DNA of 64,000 bases from Paralichthys olivaceus. Lineage: Eukaryota; Chordata; Actinopteri; Pleuronectiformes; Paralichthyidae. Below, piece by piece: positions 47,104 to 59,800 of this stretch. How positions within the stretch are numbered: the stretch's first letter is position 1; each line of letters begins with the position of its first letter. A program made the translations under genes and the position numbers. The notes beneath the pieces were generated by a model. It did not search any database. It was not told the origin of the DNA and saw nothing but the letters and a program-made list of their open reading frames with translations. The stretch is taken from contig NC_091098.1 of NCBI RefSeq assembly GCF_024713975.1, forward strand, positions 25,663,316-25,727,315, in the 5' to 3' direction.

Positions 47104-50100
47104 ATGAACAGGATTCGAATCCACGTTTTACCGTCAAGTCGGAACCGTGTAACCCAGACACCCCGACCTCAGGAGCCTCAGGCCTGCTCCTTTACCCAGA
47201 GACCATGCTCCCACCCCCGTCTGGAAGGCCTGGACTTCTGCCTCAAACACATTCTCGAGGACAAGAACGCCCCGTACAAGCAGTGCAGCTACGTCTCCTC
47301 GAAGAACGGCAAGCGCTGTCCCAACGCCGCACCAAAAGTAGAGAAGAAAGATGGGTGAGTAGAAAATGGAGTCTTGATAACACCTGATTAAAAAAAAAAA
47401 GCCAAGCAGCTTTCTGACTTCTCTGTCTCTTCCTCAGAGTGATGCTCTGTGCAGAACATGCTCGAAGGAACGCCATGGCTCTCCGAGCTCAGATGAGAAA
47501 GGCGGCTTCTGCTCCATCCCCAGAAACACTGTTGTCTCAGCTCAGTGGCTACAACCGTGCAGAGACACACAGCCTTGACGGAGGTCGGTCAGAAGGAAGT
47601 CGTGTAGTAGGTAAGTGGTCAAGTTTAGTCTGAGTAATACTTGACATGAATCTTGTGCAGGTAGGGGAGATGTTTAGAAACAAATCTGATGTTTAACGAT
47701 ATCCTCGCCGTGCAGATGAAGACAGTCTGAGTGAGGACGAGCAGGGACCATTGGTACTCGACCAGACGTGGAGAGGAGACCCTGACAGTGAAGCCGACAG
47801 TGTTGACAGTGATCACGAGGATCCTCTAAAGTACGTTGACTCGTCCAACCACCCACAAAGCACCTTTCTGTTTACCCCTCATTTATCTGCATTAAGCAGT
47901 AGCTGTGTCTCAGTTTTACTTGTGTTTTTAATTGTAACAATAGTTATCAATAATATTAAGCCTATAGAACATGCTGAATATAATCAAATGTTGTTACGGG
48001 TATGTTACCAAGTCCAGGGGATGAGGGAGGTAACAATATTAATAACTCAATAAAAGAATCATGGGCAATGGATGAATAAACAAAAAAAATTACACTGACG
48101 AGCAACAACTGAACTGAAAACCACAACCTGAAAGAAACTAAGTGGTCATGATATCAGCACCAACACACACGACTCAAGCAGAGGAGATCACACTGCGGGG
48201 CTTTCCCTGTGACTTCATGTAATGTTTGTCTCGTAGACATGCGGGTGTGTACACAGCAGAGGAGGTAGCTCTCATCACCCGGGAAAAGCTCATCAGGCTC
48301 CAGTCTCTCTACATCGACCAGTTCAAACGCCTGCAGCACCTGCTGAAGGAGAAGAAGCGCAGATACCTGCACAGCCGCAAAGTGGAGCATGAATCCCTCG
48401 GTAAAAACAAAATCTAAACATTTTTTTATCTTAACTCCCGGTTCAACAGTTTCTTTTCACTCCTGCTCATGTTCTCAGAGACTCACTGGTATCTGTATCC
48501 GTTCATGTTGAAAACAGGGAGCGGTCTGCTGACGGGTCCTGAAGGACTGTCCACGAAGGAAAGGGAGAACCTGAAGAAGCTCAAAGCTCTGCGTCGATAC
48601 CGTCGTCGGTATGGCGTGGAAGCGCTGCTGCATCGGCAACTGAGGGAGCGGAGGCAGGCCGTGACAGAAGGAGCTCCTCAGGTGTGACCTTCTCATCCAG
48701 TTTATCCGCCCACGTTTTACAACACTGTTTAGGTTTTTCTGATGTGTTTATTTTTGCTGCAGTGTATTTGACTTCATCTTACACTTGTCTCCTCTGTTGT
48801 AGCCACATTCAAGAACTGTGTGTGAGAAATGCATCTCGTTCGTGGAGGGAACCCGATGTATCAACCCCTGTCTGCCTATGACCCGGCACTGTGTCTTACG
48901 TATCCTCAACCAGTAGTACGGATTGTTTCCATGCAATAATCCACAGATACGTTTTTTTTTCTTGTATTGTATAGAAGAGGAACTATTTTTACATTTTTAC
49001 ATCTTATTGCAAAAAAAAAGTTTCCGCCCATCTCAGTCATAGTCCACTTGGCACCAATCAAGACCAGCAGCTTGCAGTAGCTGTTGGTTTCAACGGGAGC
49101 CTACATAAACTCCTTCCTGTGGTCTGTTGATTTTTCCCAGAGTTACAAAGGGGCTAATCAATTCAGTTGGAAGGAACAGAATCCTTTCCCAACCTGCCTT
49201 TATTTTATAACCAAAATAATTTAGTCTAGCCCTGTGCTTTTCGTGTTATTAATTAAAACTGGATTGACACGGTTGTTTTCTCTAAGACGGGTGGTGATTC
49301 AACCGAGTCCGAGTACTTGCGTTGCATTCTGATCAAGCCGTAAACAACCCAAAGTATTATTGTTATTATAAGACTCCTCAGCCGAAGCATTAACAGTCAA
49401 GGATTGTGCAAGTGCAGTACACACTGAGATTTAAAGTGAGAACAGATTATTGTCAAAGGAAGGATTGTGGGACTAAGCAACGCTGAGTCTTAAGTTTCCC
49501 AGTAATCAGTGTTCACGTGGGAGCATTAGGTTTGATTTAACCTTTAAAAATCGGAGCAGGTTCTTTATCTGTGAAGTTCTTGTGTCTATTTTGTGATTTC
49601 CCTTGACTCCCCGACATCTTTAGACATTTACCAGGACAGCAATCAGGTGCTTTTCAAAATGTGTCCGGGCCTGAAAGACGTCCCCTGTGAGCGTACCGTG
49701 CACATGGGTCAGTCTGACGATCCTCGCTGCCCGCTTCACCTCACCCTGCCTCCCCCCATGTACCAGCCTGAGCAGGAAACGCCGCCACAGGATCAGCTCG
49801 CCCTTGCAAGCAAAGACATGTATCTGAGTGCAGCAGAGCTTCAGCCCACAGAGAGCCTTCCCTTAGAGTTCAGTGATGTACGTAGATATGTTATTACCCA
49901 ACCACTCTCCTCTAACGCTGTTCTGTAAAAATACATTCTTATTATTAAATACTCCAGTGCCGCTGTTAAAGGACGCCTTCAGAACGACTGTAACTTTTCT
50001 TGTTGCGATTCAAACTGTCAACTCTCAGTCTAAACAAGTAGTCAAACATAGAGTTCGTCTGCCGTGTTGGTTGCTCAGTCAAAGAGCGAGAGTAAAACAC

Positions 50101-50790
50101 AGGAAGACGGTCCTATCCCTCCACACATCGAGAAGAGCTCGTGCTAATAGCAGATAGTCCCGGTCAAATCGTGATTTGTCCTCCGGCAAGCTGCCAGTAA
50201 ATGTTGAATTTTGCTCACGGGCATGTTAAGACATCTGTCTATCTGGAGCCGTTAATTCCAATTTGGTGAAGTTTCTACTGCAAATGAGCTGCTGCACAAC
50301 GACGAGGGCGTCTGTTCACAAAGGAAGTGTCTCAGGTAGAGCTGCTACCTGAGACTGTATCTAAGTAGAACTATGTGCTAAACTAAACGCCGGAACTCTG
50401 CGCTTTGAAGCAGTGCCTCTTCCGGTCCAGCAAATATTTCACAATAAAACAAATGAATGGAATCAGTAAACAGATTCTCAGTTGAGTGCTTTTACTTTCA
50501 AATCAGTACAGACACCAAACCCACTCGTGATTCATCCAGACTGAAAAAACATGCAGATTTGGAAAAAGCCCCAAATTCTGGTGCAGAATAAACAACCGGA
50601 CCGACGCAGCGTGACGAGGCAGCTGTAGCTTCTCTGCTAATTCTGCCAAGTGCAGTGACGGTGGTAAAGTGATGCTTCTGTAAAACTCAAGATCTGTGAG
50701 TTTGGCTCCCACACACAGTGACGACACCTGAAGCTGGTTGCTCCGGCTCCCTCGGTACATCTCGATCTGTTGACCCAAAACAAGGCTGCT

Positions 50791-50843
<53 letters not shown>

Positions 50844-51129
50844 CTGCAAATGGTTCCTATGACAAGTTTGTTGTTAAGCTTTAGATTTCATAAATATTCC
50901 TGTTATGCAGGACCTGGATGTGGAAGGGGACGGTATGCAGGGCCCGCCGTCGCCTCTTCAGTTTGACACAGCTCTGGCCCTGGAGGACCAGACTATCAGA
51001 GCTATCGCCGAGGCCCCAATGGACATCCTGACTGGAGACGACCCAGACCAGGGGGACCTGGACGCCTCAGGACAGGAGCTTTCAGAAAGAGACGTGGACG
51101 CCATCATGGACGACCAGGTTAACTCATAA
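47104..51129 (+). CDS. kansl2: KAT8 regulatory NSL complex subunit 2 (478 aa, 8 coding exons)
   Basis: Subunit of the NSL complex, which directs the histone H4 acetyltransferase KAT8/MOF to promoters. Coding exons: 47104-47354, 47438-47610, 47716-47830, 48237-48400, 48518-48681, 48803-48899, 49624-49877, 50911-51129; 1437 nt with continuous phase. The exon holding the ATG begins at the acceptor 47095-47096. Two Cys/His zinc-binding regions of the C3Hc3H type: [15 protein letters not shown] onward near residues 26-75, and [17 protein letters not shown] to CPLHLTLPP across exons 7 and 8. Between them lies the conserved [14 protein letters not shown] acidic segment and a long basic helical region ([18 protein letters not shown]). 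The C-terminus ([14 protein letters not shown] then [16 protein letters not shown]) follows human KANSL2 (492 aa) and then diverges. AATAAA at 51205-51210 and 51246-51251. Confidence 0.96.
49050..49212 (+). ncRNA. Candidate H/ACA snoRNA in kansl2 intron 7
   Basis: Two consecutive hairpins. The first closes with AATCAAGACCA (49056-49066) against TGGTCTGTTGATT (49120-49132). The second has AAAGG (49147-49151) pairing with CCTTT (about 49197-49201) and an upper stem AGTTGGAAGG (49165-49174) against CCTTTCCCAAC. Between them is AGAGTTACA, in the hinge position, and the 3' flank is TTTTATAACC, where an ACA-like box (ATA) would sit. Known: human KANSL2 introns host H/ACA snoRNAs (SNORA2 copies and SNORA34). 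From memory the second hairpin resembles SNORA34, which I cannot verify here. The hinge does not fit a strict ANANNA box. Confidence 0.5.
50792..50842. repeat. CA dinucleotide microsatellite in kansl2 intron 8
   Basis: About 25 CA units, some 70 bp upstream of the last kansl2 exon. Confidence 0.9.
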
Positions 51130-51251
51130 TTTGGGGGCGTGGCCTGTCTACACACCGTGTGATGATGAACTCTTCGTTGTATGTCGCACTGTTTAATCGG
51201 GTCCAATAAAATCTTGGTGACTGTCAGACTGAACAAAAACATTGGAATAAA

Positions 51252-52750
51252 GTTCTCTTCTGCACTTGAGCTGTAGACTCTGCATCGTTTCATGTCCTGG
51301 TTCATTTTATTCTGACAAACACAAAACACATCCTGATCACATCAACACATGAAACTTGGGAAATAAAGCTTCAATAAACCAAGAGATTCAAATATTCTGT
51401 GCTCTGTCGTTCAGGTGATCGGTTCGTCCATTTTGTCTCAACTGTCGTACTCTTGATGCAGCTTGTCTTCGTCTCTGAGCCTCTGCAGACGAGTCTCACC
51501 CCGTGATCGACGAAAGACTTCCCCGTGTTTCTCTCAACCCAACAATCACAGTGAAATAAATATCCAGATGTTCTGTTCGTTTGCAAAACAAGTCGCTGAC
51601 TGGGGTTGATGAGGACGGCTGTTATTTATTTGTCCCCCTAATCTCATGTCCCACGTGTGGACAGAACAGAAACAAACAGATCCTCTGCACCTTTAAAAAA
51701 CAAAACACAGTAACGTCTCTCACTTCCTGTTTCTCCACCCAGGTGTAGTCAGAGGTCGTGGGAGGTGAAGAAGAAGACGCCACCGATGGTTCGCTCCCTG
51801 ACACCGACTGTTGATGCTCCCAGGTGAAGGAGCTCTGGGATTATAAAGAGTCATTAAATTGTGTTAATCAGGTACAAACAGAACACAGAGGATCTCAGAG
51901 GAGCCTGCAGATCTCGATGTCGGGTCGTAACAAGAGGAGAACTGACATTTCTCATTTTCAAATACACTCATTTCACTCATTGTGCAGGAAAAAGAGTAAT
52001 ATACATAAAAAGGTGTTCAGTCTGCAGCCTCACATCAAATCCAGGTGTTCATTTGTCTTCTACTTGGGTCTGTGAGTTTTCAGATTTACTGGAGTAGAAA
52101 ACAAACTTGGATCAAATATTCAATGTTTAACAAGGGACATAGTGATTTATTTAAATTATTCTTAACACACAGAGATGACTAGTGTGTGGGCTGCTCTGCT
52201 TTACTTATATTCTATTTCAAGTTTGGAGTAAAACACTTCACATCTTTGTCCAAACTCAAACACAGAGAATAAAAAAAAAAAAAGTCAAATCAAGTGAGTT
52301 TTCCTTCAACAACAGAAGCAGAAAAAGTGAATTTCATCCTTGAATGAGTGAAACTGGGGAAATGATTGATCCGACGTGATGAGCTCAGACTGAACCTGAA
52401 CCTTGAAATGCAAAGTGTCGTGTTTAAATCCGCGTTGTGTTGGTGCCTGATGTTAGTAACAAGGAGCAGGTTGTGTTATGAAACGTGAACAAACCCACAA
52501 AACACTGATTTGACCTTTTACTGACGGAGGTGAACGAGGAGCAACAGACACACCACGACTGTGTTTATTGCTCTGAAACTGTGAATTCCTGCTTTAGAGG
52601 AAACTCAACTCTCATCCACCAATAAAACTATTCCTCCTCCTCCTCACACACACCTCGTCCAGACCCGTGTCTCTCTGACACCCGGGGGTCCCACAGAGGC
52701 CTGGCAGCTGTGTGAGAGGAGGCTGAAGTCATGTTTGGCAGCGTGGGGCA
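51252..52750. other. Spacer downstream of kansl2
   Basis: AT-rich, non-coding as far as can be seen. Short ORFs have no recognisable family. An A run lies near 52268-52281. Confidence 0.55.
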
Positions 52751-52779
52751 GACTCTGACTCTGACCAGGGGAAAAAAAT

Positions 52780-52993
52780 GGGGCGGGTAATGCAATTTCA
52801 TACAATGACATCACTTTTCCTGAACCCAAACAGAGAGAGGCTGCAGCAGGGAGAGGAGCGAGGAGGACACCGCCGCAGAAATGAGCTCCAGGAGACGGCT
52901 TCAGTGAGACGAACCTCCTCCATCCCCGCTCCTTCTTCTTCTTCCTCCTCCTCCTCCTCCCACGCGGAGCTGCTCCTCTTCACAGCCACATGA
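52780..52993 (+). promoter_or_regulatory. Possible promoter and first exon of an unidentified plus-strand gene
   Basis: A purine-rich GAGAGAGGCTGCAGCAGGGA block, typical of vertebrate 5' UTRs, is preceded by a CRE-like ATGACATCAC (about 52805-52814) and a GC-box-like GGGGCGGG. It ends in CACATGAG|GTGAGT, a strong donor (about 52996). CpG-rich sequence continues to about 53290. No second exon was recognised in the remaining 11 kb, so the gene, if real, cannot be named. Confidence 0.35.
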
Positions 52994-53734
52994 GGTGAGT
53001 TGGTTTGTTTCAGGGGGAATTTGCGGGGTTTTTTTTTTTTTTGGTTGGTTGGTTGTGTTTGTTCGCCGGAGCTCGACACCGACACCGCGGCTCATTGTGT
53101 TTCCTGCAGCTGCTGCGGGGACGAGCTGCAAGCACTCGAATGCGTCGGTTTCGATCTTTAGTGTTTTAGAGGATAAAACGACAAAGTGCGGGTGTTTCTG
53201 TGCGTTTTATCCACGCGTCTGTGCGCAAAGGGCGGAACGACACCGGCCCGAGCGAGCGCAGGGATTTTGGGTTTGCACAGGGCCTGGTGTCCCCCCCCCC
53301 CCTCCACATACACACACACACACACACACTTTATTTCAGCCCTTCTGCAATTTGAACTGCAGAGAAAATGGGTTTGATGGTTGCTACCAGAAAAAAAGAA
53401 AAGAAAAGGGGGAACACGCAGAAAGGAAGTGACATGTGAGTCCGCACCGGTTCTTCTTTCTTCGTGCCACACAGACGCAGGAGGAGAGAGGATGGTTCCT
53501 TCACGCAGGAGGAGAAAATGACTGGAGACAGTGATTAACTCCAGCAGCAGCAGCTTGGATTCAAGCTGCACAGTCATGATGTCGGAGGGAGAGTGAGGAC
53601 GTGAGAGTGTCCCTGCAGCAGAGATGGAGGATGAACCACCTCTCTGTCATGTGAGACACGTGCACCATGTTTAAGAGACTGTGTTGAGTGTTTGTGCACC
53701 TTGGTTGGATCTGAGGAGACTTATCGTTATTCAG

Positions 53735-53820
53735 AGAGAAACCACTGGATGGATTTCTGCTAAACTTGGTGGAAGGATGTGGTTTGGGTCTGTGGATCCA
53801 GGAATTTTGAAGATAAATCA
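53735..53820 (+). repeat. Fragment of the same dispersed repeat as at 17022-17105
   Basis: CCACTGGATGGATTTCTGCT and AAACTTGGTGGAAGGATG match the 17-kb fragment in order and spacing. Confidence 0.45.
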
Positions 53821-56800
53821 CCCAGCTTTGTGTCGTGTGAAGCTACTGAGACGTTTATAAGTGGATTTAATCAAAATGAATCTAAGTTCATCTTGTTTTA
53901 ATTCAACCTGCATTGATTTTACTGTCGATCAGCCGATTCAAAGTCCAACTGCACCGAAGATCGATGTTTTCTTAGGGTTAATACAGTTTCACACATGTTC
54001 CACCTGAAAGAGGAAAGTTTACCTGAGCTCATTTTAAACGTCAGCGTGTGATGATGCACAAGACGATCATCTGAAATCTGAAGAGCAACAAACGCTGCTC
54101 ACAACTCACAGATACTGACGTCCAGCTATGAGAAAACATGTCAGGGTCCTCGAACATGTAACTTATAAAGTTTCTGGTGGGGTAGAGTGATCTCTCCTTT
54201 TCACAATCACTGTGTCCACCTGTGTTTCTAAGGCAGACTTTAGTTTTTAGTGCAGGAATAATCTGAAAGGAGAAATCGAAGTATTGGGTGGCAACGTTTG
54301 AAAGTTTACTTTAACTGACTTGATTGGAATCATGTGAGTTTTGTGTTAAATTTAAATTTGACTGACTTTTATTATAAATGTCTAGTCTGAGAAACAAAAC
54401 AGAAGAATGTAAATGCATATTAATGTACTCCTAGTTTGTGATGAAGTCTTTACCTATGAGAGGCTGATTCTCGTCAGCGTGTCGCCACATTAATTCAGGG
54501 ACAGTTGTTAACGAGTCATTTTTTATCAGCAATTAATCATCATTAAACACCAGGAACCAGTGAAACCTGTTTATCACAACTTCCTCAAAGTTGTTGTCTT
54601 GAAATTAGTCGTTTCTTCTGACGAGGCTCCAAAATAATCTTTTTTAACAAATCACAAAGAAACCCGGCAGATCCTCACGATCACATGTTTGGCAAACCAA
54701 TAATCGATTCTGAAAACACATGTCGATTACTTGACTAATTGATAAATGGTTGCAGCTGTAATGAGGTTACTCCAAATTACTTCTTCAGTCCAAGTAATGG
54801 ATTTGATTAATGCCCACATTACCCAAACGTATTAGGAGCAGTGTTGGCAGCAGAAACGTGTTATTGGACCAAAGTTAACAAAGCCGCCTCTCAGTAAATG
54901 AGATAACCTCCACATTTTCTCAATGGCACTCGGGGTCACGAGGATTGTTTCTTGTTTGGTTCTCACTCGGCGGAGGAATTTGACTGGCAGTAAAACACGT
55001 GCCAGTAATCTTAATACGTTCTGGAGCTATTTCACATTTAAAACATCTCAGATATTTTCATGTCATTATTAGAAACGCCCTCAGTTAACGATGTGTGCCG
55101 GTTGGTTGGAGGCCAGATTTACGCTCGCGCTGTTCTCATTGTCCCAACGTTTTCTGAAGCTCCGGGTCGGAGGAAACCAGGACGAGAGGACTGTTTGAAC
55201 TCTGTTTCTTCTGGAGCGAAGCCTCGAAGAGATGGCCGACGCTCAGGCTGTAAAATATTTAAGTTTCACTGAAGATCTCCTCTGAAATGCTCAATGAATC
55301 TTTTAGTGTTCGCAGGCAGCTTTTTTTTTCTCCAAATTTCTCCCCCGAAAAGAGAAGACGTCTCCCTCGTGTCTGCTCCGAATCGTCTGTTGATGTAATG
55401 CTGCAGTTTGTTGTTTTTGGCAACTGCGGACAAGATGTCGTGTGAGAAATTCTTGTAGCCTCAGCGGCACAAAGTCTCATCGAACATATAGGATGAAAAG
55501 TTTCGAGACGAGGGGATTTGTCTTTGTGGTGTTTGAGATAAACGTTTGATCGTCGAAGCGTAAAGATCTTTGTTCGGACACGTTCTAGAAAGAGCGGTGA
55601 AATCGAAATGGACCGGATTGTCAAATTTAGACAATCTGCCATTGATAATAATCATAATATAGAAATACTTTACTTCAAATACAGAAGTTAAATCTCCTCC
55701 TCTCATAGAAATAATCAGATCTTTAAGTGTCAGACTCTTCACGTGAGGGTCATTTTCAGTTGCTTCACGTGAATCAAACTGTTTTAAAACATGGATTTCA
55801 GACTAAACGTGTCACATGTGAGACAATATTTGGTCAAGAACACGAGGACCCAGCGGTGCCGTGAACATTTCATCCCGAGGAATGACCTCAGGGCTGCAGA
55901 TAAACGTGGCTCCACTCTGCGCTCAGCAGATTACACGTATGGAACGCGTGTTAGAGCTCGATTGAAGTTTTGTGAGAGCTCGGTCCCAGTGCAGCTCTGA
56001 GATTACATATCCAAGCTGTGCTGCATTACATCATGAAAAGCCGAGCCAGTGACTTATTCCAGTGTAATGGGCAGAATAAGTGCTCGCTCGCTCTGTTCGC
56101 CTCTAATTGTTCGCAGATGTTCTGCACGTCTTTGTGTCCCACATCTTGTAACAGACGCCACATCGGGTGTTCAGACTTTATTACAGAAGGGAAACGTAGC
56201 GCGGAGTGAGTGCGTAATTTGGCCGTTGGTTGAATGGTTTATTAGGCGTTGCAGTGAAAACCACAGAACGTAGAAGAAGAGTTGAACTAATTAGGCGACC
56301 GGTCAGTTTTGTTGATGACAGGAGATGAATCGCAGCGAGTCGTCAAGACTGAGCAGAGTCTCCAGACGCTCTGTTGAGGCAGAGTCAGCACCTCTGTCCC
56401 AACAGGAAGTTGATTTGTTCAACAAACAACCCCAGAACAAACACAGCTCTGAAACAGGAGTCGAGTTGGAAGAGTTGAGCCGACAGCCTCTTTTTGGCTG
56501 TAGCTTCTGTCACTCAAATCACCAAAGATCCGTCATTGATGAACTAATCACTCAAACTAAAACCATCTCTGTCCACACGAAACCTCAAACGTGGACCGGA
56601 GGCGATTCCAAACGTTTCAGCAGCTCTGTCCGTTTCAGAGTCAACGTGGATCTCAACCTGTAAAAGAATCAGTTTACGATAATATTTATTTTTTCTCTAC
56701 GTGAGGCAGACATGACTGAAACAGTCGCTGGGCGTTTCTCTGTTCGTTTCACCTCTGCATAGTTTTTACAGAGCAAAAGACCTTTCAGACACTCAAGGTC

Positions 56801-59800
56801 AGCCCCTCTGTGAAATCTCACTGTACTAGGTCGTCGTCGAGCAGTTTAACGGGGCGGACGGAGCAACGGGACGATAATTCAGTGCGTTGGAAGTGTGATG
56901 GGGGAGCGCAGACAGGTCAGAACCTCCTGTAGTCGGCCTATCTCTCTTCCCCCACCCCCCACCCCCCACCCCTCACCCCTGCATAAACGACCCTGCTTTG
57001 AAGATAGGCCGGGGCCGGGACGTCTCCTTATCAGCTATCAGTTCAGCCCCCCCTCCCCGTCTGACACATGCAGGTACTGTAGATACGACGGTTTATCCTC
57101 CAACGGCTCCGCATTAGCATCGCAAAATATTCACCAATCACCCCGCAGAGCTGCGAAACGACTCACAGCGGGGGGTGGGGGGGGGGGGGTCTGCTCCAGA
57201 TCATCATCACAACTGTTTACTCGAACACGATGCAGATATTTTCATCTGAAGAATTATCTCCGTCTGCACCGTTTCCCTCCCACAATCCTTTGTTTCCCTG
57301 CCTCTGAACCGAGCCGCCTCAACTCCAGCCCTGTTGGGATTATTTGTTCGCACGTGAGCAGCGGCTTCGTGTGTCTCCCGTCTTCACGCGAGCTGCAGTG
57401 GAGCCCGCGGCGTCAAGCGCGGCCTCTCCAAACACGCACGACTGGATGTGCGCGAGGAATCCCAGCAGCACGCCAGAGCGCTCCCACCAAAAGCAGAGGA
57501 CGGATTCGAAAACCCACCCTGCAGAGGAATCTGTGGTCATACAAACATTGAAGTTGGCCAAACAGCTTCAGCTTCTTGCAGCTGTAACAAACATTCGATT
57601 CATGGGTCCGTCCAGAGAAAATACTGCCTGGAATGTAGCTTTAATCAATTCAGTGGAAGCAGGTCTGCACCGCGTCCTGTTTGGCCACAAAAGAATTCGA
57701 TGTCTATAATTCTGCTCATTTTCTCGTGTCGACACAATCAGCGAGATTCTCCGCTCAGATTTATTGTCCTGAGCGAAGACTCGGATTGAGATGGAGAGCG
57801 GCGGGGGGGGGGCAGTGGGAGCGTCTGTCTCCTGGACACTGTGTCTTTGTGCACGCCTGCAGTTTATTTTCATTTGTCTTAAAATAAGTTGTTATTGAGG
57901 AGCGTTATGAGCCCCACCCCCGACTCCCTCAGCCCCCGAACCCTTCTCCCACAAGGTGCTCACTGAAACGCCGAGCTTCCTGTTTCAAAGACCTCTGCAT
58001 CAGTGCGACCTGTGTGCCCTGAAAAACATTCCCCCCTCCCGTGGACGTCGTGTTTGTCGGTGTGATGGAGAGCAGATTGTTTGGAGGCTTAAACCAGGAT
58101 CTCCATATATAACCCCCCATATTATCTTTTATTCTGTACCATAAATAGGTCTTCCTCTTGGCCAGACCTTGGGAAAAGGATGTGGATGATGAGTGTGCGT
58201 TGCGTCGGCCGACTCAGGGTTTGAGCCGCTGCGGCTGGCGGCCAGATGTGACCAGATGTGGAGAAAATGTCCGTAGCTAAACCACAACCTCTCCTCTCCT
58301 ACACCTTCCTCTGGCTGGTGTCATTGTTGTGAACGCACCCGGAGTGTTTGTCGCAGAATAAGTTCCTGGGTGACAGAACATTATTGATTCTGGATAATAG
58401 AGCTGGTTCTCTACACATCTGGGTTCACACGTCCCGCGTCATTTGGACTTTGGAGTCTTTAATACGACAGGAAATAAAACAATCATCAAGATGAAATTCA
58501 TTTTCCACGGCAGCGTGAAGAACAGAGCGCACGAGTTTAGGAAAAGCTCCTCATTCAGTTATTTCTGAGCTCCTATAAGGTGAAATATAGAAAATATATT
58601 CGCAGCCTGATCAAACTTCTCGAGGATCCAGAGACAAAAACTTTATTTTCTCAGGGACAAAGAAACTAAACTGAGTTCTGGAGCGGAAACGATTAAATAT
58701 TTGTTTTCAAATGGAAAAATTCAAAAGCTGCATCTTTGACTTTTGTGAAAGACTAAACAAGTTAATGTTTACATTTTATTCAAAGAACAATCGTGTGATT
58801 ATTGAAAATGGTTGTTTCATTATTTAAGGACTTCATCGTTATCATCTGTAAACTGAGGAAAAGTGAGCCAGCTCTGAAAACCTGATTTCAGCCCACAGAC
58901 GACGAGATAACCCGCTAATCGTCCTGATACCTTCGTCTCACGTTATTCTTCTGCTGCCATGGCAACTCGACGGAGCGGACACGATGGCTGCTCCTGACCG
59001 GGATTAACTCGTCCGGCGGCGCGTCTTGTTCAGCCTCCACATTTTTCCCAGTCATGTCAAGGTTCAGTGGTTTGGTGTGAATATGACTCACTGAGGATCA
59101 GGTAGTAAAGGTTCGCTGACACACATGGAAACGAAGTGCGGAGCTGGACGAAACGCAGCTGCTCCTCCGGCGAGAGAGTCTGCGTGCACAGCTCGTAGTC
59201 TGGTTGGCAGGAGACCCCGCCTCTCTGCGGAGTATTCACCGTGGTATGAAACCTGCCTCTACAGGGGCCGTGACAAATGGTTTTCATTACTGAGCTTTTA
59301 TGATTGCAGACATGAACTGCGGGGCAAACTTTGAATCCTTTCACATGTGAGGGATTTATTGAGGTCATCGAAGCTCTGGAACGAGACGCGATAAAAAGCA
59401 AAGTTACCTCGAAAGCTGCGAACGGTGCTAATGAGTGTTTCCAGCATCGGTGGATCTCCTGGGGTTTTTCTTAATCATCCATTAATTGTTGGGCTTTTTA
59501 AATGTCAGAAAACAGTCAAACGATCCCGTCACGATTTCACAAAGCTCGAGTTAAATGAATTTAGTTTGGTTTCATAAAAAAAAAGCAAATAATACAACAA
59601 CAAAATATGAAATAGATGAAACAATAATAAGTAAAACACGGTCCACGATCACAGAGCCAGACTGTGGCAGCCGCTGGTCATGGCGTCGCTGACCACAACC
59701 CCTGACTCCGTAATGAGCCAAGGCTTCATGCAAATTAACACGGCCGAGTCGGCCGGGGCTGTTCTGGTTCCAGCTGTAGACCCTTCACATCTCCTCGCTC

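Noticed and set aside
56895-57551. 218-aa ORF rich in Pro, Ser and Arg
   Set aside because: It runs through C-rich and G-run simple sequence, has no recognisable domain, and overlaps other unrelated frames.
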